Shown: positions 26,435-36,152, numbered from the stretch's first letter. The stretch: 64,000 bases of DNA from Shewanella schlegeliana (GCF_016765635.1 NZ_JAESVD010000001.1:434001-498000), one strand, 5' to 3'. Made by a program: numbers and translations. The notes: generated by a model not told the origin, from the letters alone.

Positions 26435-29400
26435 CTAGAGATCAAAGCGGTAATAGAGGTCTAGAGACTGCTCAATAGAGCCGGATACACTTTCAAGGTA
26501 CAGTTGCGATAACAGGTAGTATCGGACTGTCATCTCATAACCTGGGTTAAAGACACCCACACCATACTTAATCATGAGTTTGTCACCAATAAAGCCACTG
26601 ATGGCGAAACGGCCATCATCATTTGCATCGAGCTGCACATTAGAGAAACCGATCTTCTCAATCATATTGGCGGCAGTATTACCTAAGTTGCCAATAGCAC
26701 CACCATCAATTTGACTACTTAATGACAATGCTGCTCCCATCATTAAACCGCTATTTTGATCTATGCTGTTATTACTCAGTCCAGTACCTCTGACAATATA
26801 GTTGAGAATTTCTGCCTGCTCTTTGGCTGGATTGGAGAAAAGGTTAACAACGGGCTTCAGTGGGGTACCTGTAATGCGTACGCCAGCAACCACATCTTCA
26901 TCTTTAATTTCACGTACTGCTTCAATATTCAAGTTAGGCACGTCAACAGGGCCGACAAATTGTAATTCACCAGCTCGAATGTCTAGGGTTTGCCCCATAA
27001 ACTTGTAATTACCTTGAACAACTTTTATTTCACCAAAGAGTAAAGGTGGCCTAAATGGCTCTTGCTTTAACTCTAGCTGACCTTGCAGCTTACCCGTTAA
27101 TCCCATGCCATCGACGCGTAGGTTATTACCGACATTGAGGTTTACTTCTGCAGATACGGCAAGTGGTGACACTTTAACTTGTTCAGACGCTTGACTGTCG
27201 GTAAACACAACATCTTTAGAAAGTGCAACACCGCCCTCTGGTAGTTGTACTATGGTGATGTGACCTGATGGGACATTAATATCACCACCAATATGAACAG
27301 AGTTTTCGGTGAACTTGACTTGTAAATCTGTTGCTACATTTAAGATAGCAAGTGGCGGCTGGATCACGGCTAAGTCTTTACCCTTGATACTGAATGCGCC
27401 CTTTAGTTTTTTCTGAGCCCAATCGAGTTCGCCGTCCACATGGGCTTTGCCTTTGCCCATTTTGAGTTCACCATCGATTTTTGCTTGTTTGCCTGAAAAG
27501 ATAAAGTCGAGATCGACATCCTCTAATAAGGTTGGATTTGCGGTTGCCATAATGGAACCGTTATTGAGGGAGATTTCACCTGATACTTGAGGCTCACTTA
27601 AGCTACCGCCAATTTGCAGTTTGCTTGAGATTTTTCCTTCGAGAACTTCAAGCTCGGGCAGCAATTCAGATAATGCTTGCAAGTTAATTTGTTGTAATAT
27701 CAGTTGTCCCTGCATTTTTCTATCGGGAGTGACATTAATTGCTAGGTTCGCATCCATGCTTGCGATGTCATAGGATTCTAGAGACAGCGAGCTAACTAGT
27801 TGCTTCTCATCTAAACGGCTGCGTAGCTGTAGCGACTTATAGCCGATAGCAACATCACTACTATTTGTCGCTTTAAAGTCGATATGGCCTTGAGATAGCT
27901 TTAACTCAACATTGCCGCTGGGCTTTTTATCTTTAAACCACTCAAAATTTGAGGTTAGGGTAGCAGGCCCTTCCCAGCTAAGGCTCTCTGGTAACCATGG
28001 CTTTACCAAAACGCCAAGATCACCCACAAATTCAAGGCCTGCCTGACCACTTAAGCCAAGTTGAATTGGCGCTTTAACACATAGCTGCCCGCCAACGTGA
28101 GACAGGCAAAATGGTGCTACTTTTCCAGTTTCCTTATCTAAACTATATTCAGCAGCCACAGGGGCTTCAAGGGTTATATCTCCGAGCTTGGATCCGAGTG
28201 AAAGCCGATTTATCTGCGCTGTAATATCTTGCTTGTGCACATCGTACTGACTACTCATATCTGTAGTTAGCTTAAGATCGCCCTCAGACTTGAGACTCAA
28301 TGACTGTTGGGTTAAGTCACCTTCAGTGTTAACCACAATACTAGAGAGGTTGAGATCCTGGTAGCTAAAGTCATGCAAGTTAGCTGTCGCTTTAAAACCC
28401 TGATCATCAAATGGGTTGTAGTGGCCATCGAGAGACAAACTTGCAAGCTCTAATGCTAGAAACTGTAGATCGTTAGCATTTAACGACACAGCAATATCAG
28501 GATGCTCATTTTCACCCGATACATTAATATCAGCGTTAATGGTTCCTTGGGCGTCAGCTTGCCATAAACTCAAATCGGGTACATTGAGCTTTCCTGTTAA
28601 CGCCCAGTGCTTATCGACTTCTCCTTGGAGGAATAGTCGGCTCTGTAACGCGCTGACATTGAGGCCTTCAGAGCTTAGATACCATTTATTGTTAATGGCA
28701 ACTGCACCATCAATATTAAGCGGGTAATGCATCACATGGCCACTAAGATTTGCTTGTTCCACATCGATAGACCAGCTCTTGTCGGTGAGATTAAACATGC
28801 CACTCGTATTTAAGGGGCCTGTAATATCACTATCAGGTAACACTTGGTTTTTAATTACTTTTAGCTGACTGATATCAAGGTTTTGCGCGACAATTTTAGC
28901 ATCCCAGTTTAATTGTTCTGCATACTCAAATTGGCCTTGTAGGACAATCGAACCAAGGAGATCGTTATAAGCGTGTAATTTATCAAAATCAATGCGGCCA
29001 TTCGCATGCTTTAGTACAGCATCAATATCGAGTGGCGGCTGGTAGTTAGATGAGAACAGGCTTCGTAGTGTCACATTTTGAGTGTCTAAGTCACCTTTAC
29101 TGGTGAGCTTAATATTGTTGACATTAAACTCAGCCTCTTTGAGTGGCCACTGTAACTGCTTTGCATTCAAACTTAACTGGTAGGGGATATTTGACTTGGC
29201 GAATTCAATTGTCGAGTCGATGTCAAAGCTAAACTGACCACTACCAACTATCTGGCTTTTTAGCTCCTTAAAGCCTTGCTTAACCGTAATGTCTAAGTTT
29301 TGCTTGTTAAGCCCTGGTAACTCAGTGACGTGGAGAAGTTTTACTGATGACTGAATATCCATCGGGTAATCGTCAATAAGTGACATTTGGCCTACAAGTC

Positions 29401-30478
29401 TAATGTCACCGTAACTATGGCTAGCTTTAAAGTCATTAATATTGATTAAAAACTGTTGGTAACTGCCATTTAAATGCAGGCTGGTAAAATGGTCTTTACG
29501 AGATCCAAGAATCAAATCGCCATTATCAATATTTAAGTCCTCAACAAATACAGGAATTGGCATAAATACTTGTGGAAGATTTGCCATTGCCCAGTCGTCA
29601 CTGGCCGCTTTATCTTTGTCTGTATTTGCCTGTTGCGGCTTTTGTTTTGCTTTAACTATAGCTTCGTTGTTATTGGCATCAACAGGTTTCATTGAGCTTG
29701 TATCTTGCTGTTTACCTGCCTCTTCGAAAGGAATGGAGACTAACAAGCCCTCTGAATAGATGGAACTGGCACGAATACCGGTAGCAAGCCACTCAGCACT
29801 TAAGTTAAGTTGATTGGCGTTAAAGTCCATGTCATTAACCCGAACCGTGACGTTTTGCAGCGCGCCGGCAATTAAGCTAATTCCAAAGGGCAGAGTGATC
29901 TCTTGGTTTATAGTCTCATCAGTATCTATTGAGTCGCTTGCAGCGGCGTTTTTAGACTCTTTAACGCTAACATTACTCGAGTCTGAAGCGGTTGATGAAT
30001 CGGTAAACTCCACGTTGTTAAGTACTGGGGCTGCATTATCCGGTGTAGGGGGGGCTTCACCAATTAGAGCTGTGTCTATTTCAATATTGACTTTTGAGCT
30101 ACTTAACTGCTCTACGCAAAGCTGTTTCTGCAATAAGCACATCGGGTTCCAAGCTAGTACAAGATCTGAAATCTCAACTTTGACTCCATTCATCTGCCAA
30201 GCGGCATAGTTCAGTTCAAGTTGGCGGTTAATTTGACCCGACTTGTAATCAACCTCTAGATCAGGCACAAAGAGATCAGCCAGCTTTACGACAATATGAG
30301 CACCAAATTGGGTACCAATTAACATTGCCGTACACACTAGAAGCAGCAGCGGTGTGTAAATAATGACGCGACTAATTCGTTTAAACCAGCGCCATATTTG
30401 AGCCTGCCAAGAGCGCTTATTAGCTGATGGGTTAACGGGTAAACTAGCTTCAGGAGCTTGAGGGGAAGGTGTCGTCAT
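26435..30478 (-). CDS. tamB: Translocation and assembly module subunit TamB
   Basis: 1347 residues. One N-terminal membrane anchor (about 37-60, VIIYTPLLLLVCTAMLIGTQFG) is followed by a very long repetitive beta-rich periplasmic region and the C-terminal DUF490 domain (about 1010-1347), ending YYRFDL. TamB spans the envelope and works with TamA in outer-membrane protein and phospholipid handling. Residues about 135-300 form a low-complexity, Ser/Asn/Asp/Gln-rich insertion. It overlaps tamA by 4 bp. Confidence 0.95.
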   Translation of the reverse strand: MTTPSPQAPEASLPVNPSANKRSWQAQIWRWFKRISRVIIYTPLLLLVCTAMLIGTQFGAHIVVKLADLFVPDLEVDYKSGQINRQLELNYAAWQMNGVKVEISDLVLAWNPMCLLQKQLCVEQLSSSKVNIEIDTALIGEAPPTPDNAAPVLNNVEFTDSSTASDSSNVSVKESKNAAASDSIDTDETINQEITLPFGISLIAGALQNVTVRVNDMDFNANQLNLSAEWLATGIRASSIYSEGLLVSIPFEEAGKQQDTSSMKPVDANNNEAIVKAKQKPQQANTDKDKAASDDWAMANLPQVFMPIPVFVEDLNIDNGDLILGSRKDHFTSLHLNGSYQQFLININDFKASHSYGDIRLVGQMSLIDDYPMDIQSSVKLLHVTELPGLNKQNLDITVKQGFKELKSQIVGSGQFSFDIDSTIEFAKSNIPYQLSLNAKQLQWPLKEAEFNVNNIKLTSKGDLDTQNVTLRSLFSSNYQPPLDIDAVLKHANGRIDFDKLHAYNDLLGSIVLQGQFEYAEQLNWDAKIVAQNLDISQLKVIKNQVLPDSDITGPLNTSGMFNLTDKSWSIDVEQANLSGHVMHYPLNIDGAVAINNKWYLSSEGLNVSALQSRLFLQGEVDKHWALTGKLNVPDLSLWQADAQGTINADINVSGENEHPDIAVSLNANDLQFLALELASLSLDGHYNPFDDQGFKATANLHDFSYQDLNLSSIVVNTEGDLTQQSLSLKSEGDLKLTTDMSSQYDVHKQDITAQINRLSLGSKLGDITLEAPVAAEYSLDKETGKVAPFCLSHVGGQLCVKAPIQLGLSGQAGLEFVGDLGVLVKPWLPESLSWEGPATLTSNFEWFKDKKPSGNVELKLSQGHIDFKATNSSDVAIGYKSLQLRSRLDEKQLVSSLSLESYDIASMDANLAINVTPDRKMQGQLILQQINLQALSELLPELEVLEGKISSKLQIGGSLSEPQVSGEISLNNGSIMATANPTLLEDVDLDFIFSGKQAKIDGELKMGKGKAHVDGELDWAQKKLKGAFSIKGKDLAVIQPPLAILNVATDLQVKFTENSVHIGGDINVPSGHITIVQLPEGGVALSKDVVFTDSQASEQVKVSPLAVSAEVNLNVGNNLRVDGMGLTGKLQGQLELKQEPFRPPLLFGEIKVVQGNYKFMGQTLDIRAGELQFVGPVDVPNLNIEAVREIKDEDVVAGVRITGTPLKPVVNLFSNPAKEQAEILNYIVRGTGLSNNSIDQNSGLMMGAALSLSSQIDGGAIGNLGNTAANMIEKIGFSNVQLDANDDGRFAISGFIGDKLMIKYGVGVFNPGYEMTVRYYLLSQLYLESVSGSIEQSLDLYYRFDL

Positions 30479-32322
30479 AACACTGACCCCATAGTGATGT
30501 GAATTCGCCAGGGACGACTAATCGTATCGGTTTCTTTCAAACCAATACCGACATCCAGTTTTACAGGACCGATTGGCGAGATCCAGTGAATACCTGCGCC
30601 CACTGACGTCACCAGTTCAATTTGATTAACATCAAATGCATTACCCGCATCAACGAATGTCGCTACACGCCAGTGCGGCGTTAAATAGTATTGATACTCT
30701 AAGCTACCGACCATGAGATAACGTCCACCGATGACCTCTCTGATCACTTCTCCTTCAGCATTTACACTATCAATTGATGGGCCGAGTTCATTGTAACTGT
30801 AGCCACGAATACTTTGGTCACCACCGGCAAAATAACGTAATGAGGGCGGGATCTCTGCCAATGAATTATTACTGGTTAAGTTTGCCGCCATATCTAAGCG
30901 TGAAACGATCCTATGTTTTTCAAAAAACGTATCAATCCAGATGAACTTGCTCTGTAACCGTGCCAGTCTAACCTCTGAACCCAAGTTAGGATCGGCATAT
31001 TCGAGACTATAGAATTGGAAGAAGCCAGATTTGGGGTCGAGAGAATTATCGCCACGAACCGTTTTCGAGAGGCTAGTGCCAAACAGCACAAACTTGGGAT
31101 CATAATCCACACCCGATTGGGTATAATTTTCGTTCATGACCTCAGCTGAATAGTTAAATAGCCATTTACTTTTAAGGCGCTGATGTCTGATCACCGCTAA
31201 TACCTTTTTGGTCGCCTCAAGTTGTCCCGTATTATTAAATTGACGCTCGTCAGGATTGTAAACCTGAGTGACACCGTACTTATCCCGTAGTATCCCCACG
31301 CGGATCTTTAATTGGTCGTCAATTGGATGGCTGAGCGGGATCGTATAAGTGGTTAAAAACTTAGGTTTATCTGGTGACCACTCGGCAGTGGTTTCCTGCG
31401 AATGGCCATATTTATTAATTTGCGGGGTACGCCAGGTCACTCGTACTCTTGGTTCAAGGTTGTTATCAACCGTATTACCAATATCTGCACCTAGACCTAA
31501 CTCGATAGAGTGATAAGGCCGTGAGCTTAGCTCTACACGCACCGGAACTTGCAGCCCTTTGACTTGATCAACCAGAGGTAGCACCTTGATATTGGAAAAA
31601 TAACCAGTATCTAACAATTGTCTGTTTAACTGACCTAGGTTTGCGGTGCTGTAGGGAGCATCAAGTTTAAATGGGATCAATTGCTCTAAAATTTGCGGCT
31701 CTAATGTAGAGCCCGTAAAGCTGACCTTACCTATATGGTACCGCTTACCCGAGTCATAATAGAGTGAGATTTTGGCAGTATTAAAATCGCGGTTAACGGC
31801 GATCCTGGCTTGGTCAAATTTGCCATCAAAATACCCTCTAGCGAGTGCGAGAGTCAGTAATTGCGACTTGATATCCTCGTAAACACCTTGATTGAGTCTA
31901 TCGCCAGGGCGGATTGTTAATTGGCTGAGCCATTTTTCAAAGACAGGGTCATTTCGCATTTCACCTTTAACTTGAATATCAATCCAACTAATTAATGTCG
32001 GTGGCCCGGCATCGATATCAATATTGAACACCCACGCTTTTTTGTCATTATTGATGACGTGCTGAGAAATTTTGCTGTGGTAATAACCCATAGAGTGCAT
32101 CGCTGCCTCTATATTGTCTTCAGCATTAAAGATAAAAGCACGACGCTGCACACTCGAGTCAGGTAGTGTACCCAAGTGCGCCTTTACGTTACGTGCCAAG
32201 CTACCCTCGACACCTTTAATCTTGAGTGTTATCCAATCATTCGCCCGAACTGAAAATGTTACGCATGTAGCACTGATAAGCAGTAAGGTTATGGTTAGTA
32301 CTCGAAGCAAACTTTTTAACAA
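30475..32322 (-). CDS. tamA: Translocation and assembly module subunit TamA (Omp85 family)
   Basis: 615 residues: signal peptide (cleavage near VRA-N29), three POTRA domains (about 30-270) and a 16-strand Omp85 barrel (about 275-615). Barrel blocks include RYFAGGDQSIRGYSYNELGP with the conserved RGY of the lid loop, and GPVKLDVGIGL near the end. It starts at TTG 32322 with AAGAG upstream, and no ATG lies near the signal peptide. It is the first gene of the tamAB operon. Confidence 0.95.
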   Translation of the reverse strand: MLKSLLRVLTITLLLISATCVTFSVRANDWITLKIKGVEGSLARNVKAHLGTLPDSSVQRRAFIFNAEDNIEAAMHSMGYYHSKISQHVINNDKKAWVFNIDIDAGPPTLISWIDIQVKGEMRNDPVFEKWLSQLTIRPGDRLNQGVYEDIKSQLLTLALARGYFDGKFDQARIAVNRDFNTAKISLYYDSGKRYHIGKVSFTGSTLEPQILEQLIPFKLDAPYSTANLGQLNRQLLDTGYFSNIKVLPLVDQVKGLQVPVRVELSSRPYHSIELGLGADIGNTVDNNLEPRVRVTWRTPQINKYGHSQETTAEWSPDKPKFLTTYTIPLSHPIDDQLKIRVGILRDKYGVTQVYNPDERQFNNTGQLEATKKVLAVIRHQRLKSKWLFNYSAEVMNENYTQSGVDYDPKFVLFGTSLSKTVRGDNSLDPKSGFFQFYSLEYADPNLGSEVRLARLQSKFIWIDTFFEKHRIVSRLDMAANLTSNNSLAEIPPSLRYFAGGDQSIRGYSYNELGPSIDSVNAEGEVIREVIGGRYLMVGSLEYQYYLTPHWRVATFVDAGNAFDVNQIELVTSVGAGIHWISPIGPVKLDVGIGLKETDTISRPWRIHITMGSVL

Positions 32323-32457
32323 AAATTAGACTCTTAGTATTAGTTTAATTTAGACAAGCTATTGTCACTAGAATCGTTAGCTCAAGCAAGTTGCTGATTG
32401 TAATTATGGTCGAAAATGGTTACAAAGAGAGCAAATAAATACAATAGGATACAGTTT

Positions 32458-33543
32458 GTGAATTTCAAGATGCTAAGTCGTACATCATTGCTCATAATAT
32501 CAACAGTTTTCGCAGCAAGTGGCATGGCCAGTGATAGGCCTTTTTCAATTGCGATTCATGGTGGCGCAGGCACTATTTCTAAGGCAAATTTAACCGCCGA
32601 GCAGCAAGAAGCTTATCGCGCAAAATTACAGCAAGCGGTTGATGCGGGTTACGATATTTTAGCTAAAGGTGGAGACAGTTTATCGGCCGTTCGTGCATCG
32701 ATAAATATCCTAGAAAACAGCCCGCTATTTAATGCGGGCATTGGTGCCGTATATACCTATGATGGTGCTCATGAACTGGACGCATCAATCATGGACGGAA
32801 AAACCATGAATGCGGGTGCCGTTGCTGGGGTAAAACATATTAAAAATCCCATCGATTTAGCCTTCACCGTGATGGAAAAGTCTCCCCATGTAATGTTATC
32901 TGGCCAAGGTGCAGAAGAGTTCGCCCTCACTCAAGGGTTTCAGTTAGTTCCTGTAAACACATTCGATACTGAGAGCCGTTATCAGCAGCTCAAAAGCGCT
33001 AAAGATAAAATTCAAAAAGCGGAGTCCAACCCCGATTATCAGGCCAATAGTGGCTTTAGTACAGGCTCTAACACACCCCATAATTACCGACAAAGCGCCC
33101 TGGATTATAGCGAGTTTGACTATAAATTTGGCACAGTGGGCGCAGTAGCTTTAGATCAGAGTGGCAATCTGGCGGCAGGCACCTCCACTGGGGGCATGAC
33201 TGCTAAGCGATTTGGCCGCATTGGTGATTCGCCAGTAATTGGTGCTGGCACCTATGCCGAGAACGGTGTTTGTGCTGTGTCGGCCACAGGCCATGGTGAG
33301 TACTTTATTCGTTATCATGTGGCGGGTGATATCTGCGCTCGGGTGAAGTATCAGAAAAAATCGATTATTCAAGCGGCCGATGAAGTGATTAATCAGCGTC
33401 TCATTACCGCTGGTGGCACTGGCGGCGTGATTGCTATCGACCAACGCGGCAATATTGCAACGCCATTTAATACCGAAGGTATGTACCGCGCAACTCGGAA
33501 AAATAACGAACCTGCTCAGGTCATGATCTGGTCTGATTTATAG
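32458..33543 (+). CDS. Isoaspartyl peptidase / type 2 L-asparaginase (Ntn hydrolase)
   Basis: A threonine-type Ntn hydrolase, 361 residues from GTG 32458. The autocleavage site is G-T226 in KFGTVGAVALD, followed by GNLAAGTSTGGM and GDSPVIGAGTYA. SIAIHGGAG opens the alpha chain. A signal peptide (MLSRTSLLIISTVFAASGMA) suggests the periplasm. The GTG at 32458 has AGGA 8 nt upstream; an ATG at 32470 (start of the signal peptide proper) has no good site; the frame is open back to 32416. It removes isoaspartyl residues from peptides or hydrolyses asparagine by family knowledge. Confidence 0.9.
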   Translation: MNFKMLSRTSLLIISTVFAASGMASDRPFSIAIHGGAGTISKANLTAEQQEAYRAKLQQAVDAGYDILAKGGDSLSAVRASINILENSPLFNAGIGAVYTYDGAHELDASIMDGKTMNAGAVAGVKHIKNPIDLAFTVMEKSPHVMLSGQGAEEFALTQGFQLVPVNTFDTESRYQQLKSAKDKIQKAESNPDYQANSGFSTGSNTPHNYRQSALDYSEFDYKFGTVGAVALDQSGNLAAGTSTGGMTAKRFGRIGDSPVIGAGTYAENGVCAVSATGHGEYFIRYHVAGDICARVKYQKKSIIQAADEVINQRLITAGGTGGVIAIDQRGNIATPFNTEGMYRATRKNNEPAQVMIWSDL

Positions 33544-33555
33544 CCAAAGATGAAG

Positions 33556-33587
33556 CGCACTAAGAGTCACTAGCAGCTCTTGGTGCG
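33556..33587 (+). terminator. Hairpin after the isoaspartyl peptidase gene
   Basis: CGCACTAAGAG (33556-33566) pairs with CTCTTGGTGCG (33577-33587) with one G-U pair and a 10-nt loop. No T-run follows, so intrinsic termination is uncertain. Confidence 0.4.
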
Positions 33588-33687
33588 TAAATGAATGGTT
33601 TCGTAACTTGTTTTTATTGTCGTCGAATTATCCCCGGCAAGACGGTTAAATATTATTCACTAATAAAATCGTCAGCAAGGTTATATA

Positions 33688-33729
33688 ATGAGCGAAAATG
33701 AACCTTGTGAAACATCTGATGACTGCTGA
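33688..33729 (+). other. Possible true 5' end of the next gene, out of frame
   Basis: ATG 33688 has AAGG 7 nt upstream, the best ribosome site here, and reads MSENEPCETSDDC before TGA at 33727. The downstream coding frame is offset by one nucleotide. It may be a small upstream ORF or the N terminus of the following gene separated by an indel near 33725. Confidence 0.45.
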
Positions 33730-34072
33730 AAAGAGACAACGCACAACGGATCAAAAGCCAGATCGGACAACTGCGATGCTGCAAATCATCGAGCAGGTTA
33801 AGCAGGAGTTCCCTCTGTATGAGTCGGAAACATTTGTTTGTGGGCCTGACGGTAGTTGCCTAGGTTGTCCTAAAAAACTGTTAGAGCTAGTCGATAGCGA
33901 ACTGAGCTATTGGGAAGCGGCGATATCGAACGGACAGACGCCGCAATTTGATGAGATCCGCCGCTTTGGTAAGTTGTGTACCAACGTAAAACGAGGCTTG
34001 GACCGCAATGGTGTGTTAGAGAAGTATCAGCAGTTAAAAAGTGCGGATCTTAAACCAACCGGTAAACCTTGA
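33698..34072 (+). CDS. Small cysteine-containing protein of unknown function
   Basis: 124 residues from ATG 33698; ATG 33719 is an alternative. It is soluble with no signal peptide. Conserved-looking parts are ETFVCGPDGSCLGCPKKLLELVDSEL, with a CX5CX2C cluster that could bind metal, and FGKLCTNVKRGL. I do not recognise a named family. Neither start in this frame has a good ribosome site, whereas ATG 33688 in the neighbouring frame does, so the 5' end is doubtful. Confidence 0.65.
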   Translation: MNLVKHLMTAEKRQRTTDQKPDRTTAMLQIIEQVKQEFPLYESETFVCGPDGSCLGCPKKLLELVDSELSYWEAAISNGQTPQFDEIRRFGKLCTNVKRGLDRNGVLEKYQQLKSADLKPTGKP

Positions 34073-34223
34073 CGCTTCTTATAGCTGAAACTTGCAATTG
34101 TCAGGCTCAAACCTCTTACAACATAACCCCTAACAATTATCTTTAGAGTCTTTACCGATTGTGTAACGCTTTTGTGCAACTCGCACTATGGCTTACATCA
34201 TCAACCGTAAGTTAATCGAAATC

Positions 34224-34239
34224 TGTGAAATACGTCACG
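34224..34239 (+). promoter_or_regulatory. Candidate CRP-type binding site upstream of gpt
   Basis: TGTGA-AATACG-TCACG matches the TGTGA-N6-TCACA consensus at 9 of 10 positions, about 90 bp upstream of the gpt ATG. Whether it is functional, and whether CRP or a related regulator uses it, is inference. Confidence 0.45.
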
Positions 34240-34328
34240 AACATATATTTGTATGGTTCTGAATAAAAAGCCAAAATGCCGCGCAATCTCTTTCCCCTAA
34301 AATAGCGTTTTCGCATAAAAGGTTGCAC

Positions 34329-34784
34329 ATGAGCAAGAAATTTCTGATCACTTGGGATCAAATGCAAGGTTATACTCGTCAGTTGGCTGAGCGTCTGCTA
34401 CCAGCAGAGCAATGGACAGGTATTATTGCGGTTAGCCGCGGTGGGTTAGTACCTGCCGCAATTCTCGCTCGAGAGCTAGGTATTCGTAATGTGGATACTA
34501 TCTGTATCTCTAGCTACGATCATGATCATCAACGCGAGACTAAAATCATTAAGCAGGCACCAGGTGATGGTGAAGGCTTTATCGTTATCGATGATTTGGT
34601 TGATAGCGGCTCTACAGCAAAAATCGTACGCGAAATTTACCCTAAAGCTAAATTTGTCACTGTTTGTGCTAAACCAGCAGGCAAGCCATTAGTCGACGAC
34701 TATATTGTTGATATCCCACAGGACACTTGGATTGAGCAGCCTTGGGATACAGGCGTGAGTTTTCAAGCACCGTTGCACAAGTAA
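34329..34784 (+). CDS. gpt: Xanthine-guanine phosphoribosyltransferase
   Basis: 151 residues, close to E. coli Gpt (152). The PRPP motif is [43 protein letters not shown] and [17 protein letters not shown] are family blocks. It salvages guanine, xanthine and hypoxanthine. The start is ATG 34329 ([10 protein letters not shown]); the TTG at 34323 is only two codons upstream. Confidence 0.96.
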   Translation: MSKKFLITWDQMQGYTRQLAERLLPAEQWTGIIAVSRGGLVPAAILARELGIRNVDTICISSYDHDHQRETKIIKQAPGDGEGFIVIDDLVDSGSTAKIVREIYPKAKFVTVCAKPAGKPLVDDYIVDIPQDTWIEQPWDTGVSFQAPLHK

Positions 34785-34798
34785 GTTTACGCTTAACG

Positions 34799-34826
34799 AA
34801 AAGCCGAGGATAATCCTCGGCTTTTT
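34799..34826 (+). terminator. Terminator after gpt
   Basis: GCCGAGGA (34803-34810), TAA loop, TCCTCGGC (34814-34821) and a T5 run, with a matching A-run on the left. Confidence 0.88.
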
Positions 34827-35154
34827 ACGTTTGTAGTCAAGAATTGCGAATTATTGGCTTATTTATGCATTCTTAGTGCTTTTATGTATGCCTAACGTAC
34901 CTCAAAGTCACAATCAAGTTTTATTGAGATAGAAGTCAAAGTCTTGACGATACTTGATTGATGCCAAAACTTTGTCGCTTTAAAATATTGTTTTAGATGG
35001 TGAAAAAACTGATTTTTTGTTAGCGATTTTTTAAACCTACCCTATAGCTAACCAAGAAATTTAAATTGTTAAGCGCCTTTTCTCAAGAGAAGCGCCTTAG
35101 ACGCTATCACTCTATTTTTCATAATTGACAATATATAAAGAGACGAACTCTACA
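34827..35154. other. Gene-free region between gpt and the lipoprotein gene
   Basis: AT-rich, with no supported ORF. It holds the inverted repeat at 34911-34960, two copies of TCAAAGTC (34902-34909, 34936-34943) and a TTGACA at 35125-35130 that lacks a good -10 partner. Confidence 0.55.
34911..34960. repeat. Inverted repeat with 9-bp arms
   Basis: CAATCAAGT (34911-34919) and ACTTGATTG (34952-34960) are perfect complements 32 nt apart. Within them GTCAA and TTGAC (about 34935-34948) form a small inner stem. No T-run follows. Confidence 0.5.
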
Positions 35155-35694
35155 ATGAAACAAGCTTTTTCGATGCTCATGACTGGCGGCTTAATATTTT
35201 TAAGTGGCTGCTCTCTACAACCAAATAGCCATGTCGCTGCTAAGGAACTGGCTAAGAAACAATGGCAGGTTAATCAGCATGAAAATCATACCGTCAGTGC
35301 GGTTGGTAAGACGGTAAAAGCGAGTGGTCATGAGGTCATTGCTCAGCTTGATAACTATTTGGACGGCCGTTATACAGTAAAACTGACCGAAAATATGGGG
35401 CAGTGTAGCCAGAAATATCAAGTTGCTCATAATGTAGACTCTATTATTTTAGTTGGCAATAAATACATAAAGGCTGTAAGAACAGATACTTGTGTTGATG
35501 GCACGCTTTTCGGTGAATATGTTTTCTTTTCGGGCTTTTCTAAGCTTGAGGATAAAAAGTTAAGTCGGATTACCTATGCGCTATTTAATGGTTTGGAGAT
35601 AGCGGGTGTTAGCTTCGAGCCTGCAGGGGTCAAACAGGTAATGACGGCATTTTCGGAGTCGAACCGTATCCTAAGTTATGTGAGTAAAACATAG
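35155..35694 (+). CDS. Putative outer-membrane lipoprotein of unknown function
   Basis: 179 residues from ATG 35155. A lipoprotein signal with lipobox LSGC (C19) is present; Ser at +2 predicts the outer membrane. The mature part is mixed alpha/beta with two cysteines (C in GQCSQKY and DTCVDG) that could form a disulfide. I recognise no family. It stands alone, followed by its own terminator. Confidence 0.78.
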   Translation: MKQAFSMLMTGGLIFLSGCSLQPNSHVAAKELAKKQWQVNQHENHTVSAVGKTVKASGHEVIAQLDNYLDGRYTVKLTENMGQCSQKYQVAHNVDSIILVGNKYIKAVRTDTCVDGTLFGEYVFFSGFSKLEDKKLSRITYALFNGLEIAGVSFEPAGVKQVMTAFSESNRILSYVSKT

Positions 35695-35732
35695 GTGATT
35701 GAGCTTATTAGCATTGCTTGTTAAAGCTATTT

Positions 35733-35760
35733 GGCCTATTTCGAATAGGCCTATCGTTTT
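35733..35760 (+). terminator. Terminator after the lipoprotein gene
   Basis: GGCCTATT (35733-35740), TCG loop, AATAGGCC (35744-35751), followed by TATCGTTTT. Confidence 0.65.
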
Positions 35761-35771
35761 AATCCCCTTTT

Positions 35772-35907
35772 TAGTTATTAAGCCTTAACTAAACTAAAAG
35801 GAGCAACTAAATAAGTAGGGCAATGAAATGGGCCCAAGAACGTAGAAGAACACATGGATCGCGATCCTGTATTGTTAACGCCTGCGTCGTTAGCGAAAAA
35901 TAACTAA
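35772..35907 (+). pseudogene. Truncated, frameshifted copy of the 5' end of the CBS-domain gene
   Basis: This segment aligns with 39110-39240, the upstream region and first codons of the intact CBS gene. Shared blocks include CTAAACTAAAA, GAGCAACTAAATA, ATGAAATGG and AAGAACACATGGATCGC, then GTTAACGCCT and TCGTTAGCGA. The copy has a one-base deletion after its ATG (35828), giving an early TAG in that frame. From ATG 35854 it reads MDRDPVLLTPASLAKNN then TAA, against MDRQPVLLTPSMSLATA in the intact gene. Homology stops near 35897, so only about 24 codons of the gene remain. Confidence 0.85.
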
Positions 35908-36152
35908 TAAATAACTCAGCCTACCTCCAAATCGTTGGATACGGCTCCTCTTCAAGGCTTTAGTTAAGACTGAAGAGAAGAGTTTGTTATGCTAACGCCA
36001 AGAAAAAATCTCGGAAGTTCCCCCTTATTATCACTGAATAAGTCACTGTGTTAGAAGGCATTCTAAACATCAGAATAGCCCAATGAACTCTGCATAAAAA
36101 GAGCTTTAAACTGGTTATCCGACAAGCAGACTGGCATATTGCTTCAATAAGT

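Noticed and set aside
33725..33731. Programmed +1 frameshift like that of prfB
   Set aside because: The TGC-TGA context lacks the slippery CTT-TGA-C sequence and an internal Shine-Dalgarno element; an indel or uORF is more likely.
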